A DNA stretch of 9,229 bases from CAG-533 sp022779465 (lineage in GTDB: Bacteria > Bacillota_I > Bacilli_A > RF39 > UBA660), in NCBI GenBank assembly GCA_022779465.1, contig JALFTB010000024.1:1-9229 (forward strand), read 5' to 3'. The notes under the pieces were generated by a model, which did no database searches, had not been told where the DNA came from, and saw only the letters and a program-made list of their open reading frames with translations. The stretch's first letter is position 1. Each line of letters begins with the position of its first letter. The position numbers and the translations under genes were made by a program. Below, piece after piece: positions 5,843-9,229 of the stretch.

Positions 5843-8351
5843 CTAATAATTTTTCATCATTTTCTAATTTAGCCTTTTCTTCAGCTACTAATTTTTCTGG
5901 AGCTTTTTTAACAAAGTTTTCATTAGCTAATAATTGTTTTCTTTTATTAATACTTTGTTTTAAACTTTCTATTTGTTTTTCTTTTTGAAGGATATCTTCT
6001 TCAGTTATTTCTTTTTCATAGTAGATTGAAGCACTAAATGGGCCAAAGTTTACTTTATATTCGGTAATATCTAATGGTTTATCAATGATATTTTCAGTTA
6101 TTTTTAACATTTTAGTAATTAATGTATAATCTTCTTTATTATTAAATTTAACTGATAAGTCTTTAGTTATGTTATTTTCTTGTTTAACGTTTCTAAATGT
6201 TTTGATAAATCCAATGGTATTTTCAATTAATTCTTCTTCAGTTGGAAAATTAAATTCTTTATTTACAGTTGGATAATCACTTATCATGATGCTTTCATGG
6301 GTTTTGATTGGTAACATACTATAAATTTCTTCGGTTACGAATGGCATGATTGGATGCATCATTTTTAAGATATTAGTTATTACATAACAAAGAGTACTTT
6401 GAGTTGATGGGTTATCTAGAGTAAATTTACACATTTCAATGTATGAATCACAGAAGTCACTCCAGATAAAGTCATAAAGCATGGTTCCTACATTGTTAAA
6501 TTCATATTTTTCCATAGATTTAGTAACGTCTTTAATTATTTTATTTAACTTAGATAAGATCCATTTGTCTTTAGCATCTATTTCTTTAAAGTCATATTCT
6601 TTTAAGGATTCAATATTCATTAAACAGAAACGACTAGCATTCCATAATTTATTAATGAAGTTCCAAGTTGATTTAACTTTTTCTTCATCATATCTTAGAT
6701 CTTGGCCGGCAGCTGATGAAGATGCTAGGAAGTATCTTAAGGCATCACAACCGTATTCTTCAATAACATCCATTGGGTCTACTCCGTTGCCTAAGCTTTT
6801 TGACATTTTTCTTCCTTGATTATCACGAATTAGACCATGAATTAAGCAATCTTTAAATGGTCTTTGTCCAGTAAAATGTAGGCCTTGGAAGGTCATTCTA
6901 TTTACCCAGAATGGGATAATGTCATAACCAGTTACTAATACACTGTTAGGATAATATCTTTCTAAAAGGTTGGTTTTTTCGGGGAATCCTAAGGTACTAA
7001 ATGGCCATAAGGCACTTGAGAACCATGTATCTAAAACATCTGGGTCTTGTGTCCATCCTTCTTCTTTAGGTGCTTCTACGCCAACATATACTTCATCGCC
7101 TTTATACCAAGCAGGAATACGATGTCCCCACCATAATTGTCTGGAAATACACCAATCGTAAGTGATTTCCATCCAGTGATTCATGATTTTTTCAAATCTT
7201 TCAGGGACAAAATTTACTTTAGTATCTTTATTTTTTTGATTTTCTAAAACACGATCAGCAAGTGGTCTCATTTTAACAAACCATTGTTTTGATAAATATG
7301 GTTCTACCATTACTCCACTTCTTTGAGAATGTCCTACTGAGTGAGTTATTTCTTCAATTTTAATTAGTAAGCCTTCGGTTTTTAAATCTTCGATAAGGGC
7401 TTTACGACATTCAAAACGGTCCATTCCTTCGTATTTTAAGGCATTTTTATTCATGGTGCCATCTGGATTAATAACGATAATTCTTTCTAAATTATGTCTA
7501 TTTCCTACTTCAAAGTCATTTGGATCATGAGCTGGAGTTATTTTTACGACACCAGTACCAAATTCAGGATCAGCATGTTCATCACCAATAATAGGTATTA
7601 GTTTATTTACAACTGGTAAGATACAATTTTTACCAATTAGATGTTTGTATCTTTTATCATTTGGATTAACAGCTACAGCCGTATCACCAAATAAAGTTTC
7701 TGGTCTTGTTGTTGCTACTTCTAGGTAGTCATGAGTTCCTTCAATAAAATATTTAATGTGATAAAAGGCTCCTGGGACATCTTTATATTCTACTTCTTCA
7801 TTAGAAAGAGCTGTCATAGCGTATGGATCCCAGTTAATAATTCTTTCTCCACGATAGATTAATCCTTCGTTATAAAGGGTAACAAAAACGTGTTTTACAG
7901 CGTCACTTAAGCCTTCATCTAAAGTAAATCTTTCTTTAGTATAATCTAGACTTAAACCTAATTTTGCCCATTGTTTGCGAATATTTTCTGAATATTCTTG
8001 TTTCCAATCCCAAGCATATTTAAGCCACTCTTCTCTACTAATTCCACGGGGATTAATACCCATTTCTCTTAATTTAGCATCTACTTTAGCTTGAGTTGCG
8101 ATTCCGGCATGATCCATACCAGGAACCCATAAGGCATCAAAGCCTTGCATTCTTTTGAATCTAATAATTATGTCTTGTAAAGTAGTATCCCAAGCATGAC
8201 CTAAGTGTAATTTACCAGTTACATTAGGAGGTGGAATTACAATTGAATATGGTTTTTTAGAAACATCGCCACTTTCAAAGTATTTATGATCTAACCAATA
8301 TTCATATTTACCTTCTTCAACTTGTTTATGTTCATATTTTTTATCTAACAT
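5826..8351 (-). CDS. valS: Valyl-tRNA synthetase
   Basis: Class I synthetase that attaches valine to tRNA-Val in the cytoplasm. Numbered from the ATG at 8351 (841 residues), it has the HIGH-type motif HLGH at 49-52 after PPPNVTG. A CP1 editing domain spans about 190-340, with ATTRPETLFGDTAVAV and HDPNDFEVG. Then come CISRQLWWGHRIPAWY, DPDVLDTWFSSALWPFSTLG, and KMSKS at 515-519 within GRKMSKSLGNG. An anticodon-binding helical domain follows, and a charged coiled-coil arm of about 60 residues ends the protein, as in bacterial ValRS. The length is close to the usual 880. A longer frame starts with TTG at 8360, overlapping the TGA of the HD gene, but AGAGGA is only 1-2 bases from that TTG and about 9 from the ATG, so the ATG is preferred. 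Regulation is by the upstream T-box. Confidence 0.97.
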   Translation of the reverse strand: MLDKKYEHKQVEEGKYEYWLDHKYFESGDVSKKPYSIVIPPPNVTGKLHLGHAWDTTLQDIIIRFKRMQGFDALWVPGMDHAGIATQAKVDAKLREMGINPRGISREEWLKYAWDWKQEYSENIRKQWAKLGLSLDYTKERFTLDEGLSDAVKHVFVTLYNEGLIYRGERIINWDPYAMTALSNEEVEYKDVPGAFYHIKYFIEGTHDYLEVATTRPETLFGDTAVAVNPNDKRYKHLIGKNCILPVVNKLIPIIGDEHADPEFGTGVVKITPAHDPNDFEVGNRHNLERIIVINPDGTMNKNALKYEGMDRFECRKALIEDLKTEGLLIKIEEITHSVGHSQRSGVMVEPYLSKQWFVKMRPLADRVLENQKNKDTKVNFVPERFEKIMNHWMEITYDWCISRQLWWGHRIPAWYKGDEVYVGVEAPKEEGWTQDPDVLDTWFSSALWPFSTLGFPEKTNLLERYYPNSVLVTGYDIIPFWVNRMTFQGLHFTGQRPFKDCLIHGLIRDNQGRKMSKSLGNGVDPMDVIEEYGCDALRYFLASSSAAGQDLRYDEEKVKSTWNFINKLWNASRFCLMNIESLKEYDFKEIDAKDKWILSKLNKIIKDVTKSMEKYEFNNVGTMLYDFIWSDFCDSYIEMCKFTLDNPSTQSTLCYVITNILKMMHPIMPFVTEEIYSMLPIKTHESIMISDYPTVNKEFNFPTEEELIENTIGFIKTFRNVKQENNITKDLSVKFNNKEDYTLITKMLKITENIIDKPLDITEYKVNFGPFSASIYYEKEITEEDILQKEKQIESLKQSINKRKQLLANENFVKKAPEKLVAEEKAKLENDEKLLELLTQ

Positions 8352-8356
8352 TTTAA

Positions 8357-9085
8357 TCAATCCTCTTTTTCTATTTTTTGATTTATTACTCGATTTATAA
8401 TTTCAAAGTATGGTTTTAAATTCTCCGGTTTACCTAAATTATTAAACATTTCTTCAATATAATTATTTTCTTTAATTATTTTTAGTGAATAAGTATAATT
8501 TATATCATAGATAAATGATAAGATATTTAGGATTTTATCACCTTTAGTTTTAACATCTTTTTCTTTAATACATTTTCCTTTATTAAAATCTTTATATACT
8601 TTAGGAGATACTGTATAGTTTTCGATAGATGCTGTTATCATGTTTTGATGAATAGATACTAAATAAATAATATCTATTTTATCGGCATCTCTAATAATTT
8701 TACAAAATTTATTATTTTGATATTTTCTTGATATTGCATATTTATTGTGATAATAAATAGCAGCATATAAATCATCTAAATCTTCTTCACTTACGTTATA
8801 TTTTTTTATGTAGTCATCTTCTTTTAATAATTTAACTCCATATTTGGCATGATCAAAGTGTTGGGAATTAAACTTACCAAATAAGTCGTATTCAAAGAAT
8901 CTAGCAATGTCATGAAGTAAACCGATGGTTGTAGCTAATTTAACATCATGAAGACTTAAATTTAAGTTTTCAGCTATCTTTTTAGATAAGATGGCGACTC
9001 GTTTTGAATGATAATACTTTCTATTGATACCTAATAATTTAATATCATAATTATTAAAAATATATTCTTCAAATTCTCGATACAT
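8357..9085 (-). CDS. HD-domain phosphohydrolase of unknown substrate
   Basis: This is a 242-residue soluble protein with no signal peptide or membrane segment. The HD-superfamily metal site is visible: H26 (YYHSKRVA), the H58-D59 doublet in LLHDIARF, H79 (HFDHAKYG), H113 (YYHNKYA), and D133/D135 in IRDADKID. HD proteins are usually metal-dependent phosphohydrolases acting on nucleotides or related phosphate esters. Nothing in the sequence fixes the substrate, and it does not look like YqeK. The start is supported by AAGGAG at 9099-9094, eight bases before the ATG. It is the first gene after the T-box, and its TGA stop is five bases before the preferred valS ATG. It should therefore be co-transcribed with valS and induced when the sensed tRNA is uncharged. 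The C-terminal 90 residues, rich in Lys, Asn and Ile, have no motif I recognise. Confidence 0.85.
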   Translation of the reverse strand: MYREFEEYIFNNYDIKLLGINRKYYHSKRVAILSKKIAENLNLSLHDVKLATTIGLLHDIARFFEYDLFGKFNSQHFDHAKYGVKLLKEDDYIKKYNVSEEDLDDLYAAIYYHNKYAISRKYQNNKFCKIIRDADKIDIIYLVSIHQNMITASIENYTVSPKVYKDFNKGKCIKEKDVKTKGDKILNILSFIYDINYTYSLKIIKENNYIEEMFNNLGKPENLKPYFEIINRVINQKIEKED

Positions 9086-9106
9086 TTTAACAACTCCTTT
9101 TTAAAT

Positions 9107-9166
9107 AAAAAAAGTTATAAATTAAAGGACGACTTATGGCCGTGGTACCACCTTAATTTATAACTT
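9107..9166 (-). terminator. Long hairpin with U-tract in the T-box leader
   Basis: The minus-strand arms AAGTTATAAATTAAGG (9166-9151) and CCTTTAATTTATAACTT (9128-9112) pair almost perfectly, with one extra base, and a run of seven T follows (9113-9107). This looks like an intrinsic terminator. Unusually, the whole T-box bulge and its apical stem lie inside this hairpin. A small hairpin at 9175-9160 (ATAACT, loop AATA, AGTTAT) competes for the lower part of the 5' arm and may act as the switch. Confidence 0.7.
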
Positions 9167-9229
9167 ATTAGTTATCTTTATATATTTAACGCATATAAAC
9201 GATTTTTCTCATTTTGCAACCTTCATATA
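9107..9229 (-). promoter_or_regulatory. T-box riboswitch, 3' part (tRNA-sensing leader of the HD-valS operon)
   Basis: T-box leaders bind a cognate tRNA and raise expression of synthetase genes when it is uncharged. On the minus strand the T-box core AAGGTGGTACCACGG sits at 9154-9140. Its TGGT would pair with an ACCA tRNA end, so discriminator A73, which fits tRNA-Val among others. Upstream, a 7-bp hairpin with arms TTTATAT/ATATAAA (9199-9177) is a good Stem III candidate. Only the 3' end of Stem I can be inside the window. A possible specifier is GTT at 9220-9218, after GAAG and before a purine, but this is tentative because the other side of the loop is missing. No Stem II fits between, which suggests a short glyQS-like layout. 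The first downstream gene is an HD protein and valS is second, so valine is the expected amino acid. Confidence 0.88.

Noticed and set aside
6481..6819. Plus-strand 112-codon open frame
   Set aside because: Antisense to conserved valS including the KMSKS region; a shadow frame.
6970..7161. Plus-strand 63-codon open frame
   Set aside because: Antisense to the most conserved part of valS; no start signals.
8352..8360. TTG start of valS at 8360, overlapping the HD gene stop
   Set aside because: The AGAGGA site is almost adjacent to the TTG but well spaced for the ATG at 8351, which also fits the usual N-terminus of ValRS. Coupled re-initiation at the TTG cannot be fully excluded.
9143..9152. 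GTGGTACCAC palindrome as a repressor operator
   Set aside because: It is fully explained as the conserved T-box core.
1..9229. Mycoplasma-type genetic code (TGA as Trp)
   Set aside because: TGA ends the HD gene, Trp in valS is encoded by TGG, and a murB gene indicates a cell wall.

Overview
The window looks like chromosomal DNA from a low-GC Gram-positive bacterium of the Bacilli type. The support is strong A+T richness, AGGAG-like ribosome binding sites, a T-box leader, U-tract terminators and a MurB of firmicute type. MurB implies a peptidoglycan wall. TGG encodes Trp while TGA ends a gene, so the Mollicutes code 4 is not in use. All supported genes lie on the minus strand, so transcription runs from the right edge to the left edge. 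No mobile element, CRISPR array, rRNA or tRNA was seen.

In transcription order: (1) 9229-5812 is a T-box-led operon of an HD-domain phosphohydrolase (8357-9085) and valyl-tRNA synthetase valS (5826-8351). The genes are 5 nt apart, or overlap if a TTG start is used, and a terminator overlaps the valS 3' end. (2) 5810-1346 is a two-gene operon with its own candidate promoter. It encodes a 799-residue degenerate sigma-70-like repeat protein and a 663-residue protein with complete sigma-70 regions 1.2 to 4.2 plus a long C-terminal extension. The second gene's ribosome binding site lies inside the end of the first, and a terminator overlaps the last codons. (3) 1312-429 is murB, with its own terminator. 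(4) 428-1 has no large gene. It holds a good extended -10 promoter reading leftward, a 51-codon reading frame that may have lost its start to a frameshift in an A7 run, an overlapping 26-codon frame for a very hydrophobic peptide, and a weak hairpin.

The most unusual item is the sigma-like pair. Both proteins join sigma-70 domains to copies of one helical repeat of about 70-85 residues, centred on a motif like (L/F)(Y/F)GEDL. In the 799-residue protein two of these repeats were duplicated as an exact 153-residue block. The 663-residue protein keeps the -35 recognition helix of housekeeping sigma factors but has altered -10 and extended -10 residues. The 799-residue protein has lost the promoter-melting tryptophans. 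I infer a dedicated transcription-initiation module in which a sigma factor works with a sigma-derived partner. This is loosely comparable to the split SigO/RsoA system of Bacillus subtilis but built differently. The second notable item is the valS-operon T-box, whose visible expression platform does not follow the usual layout.
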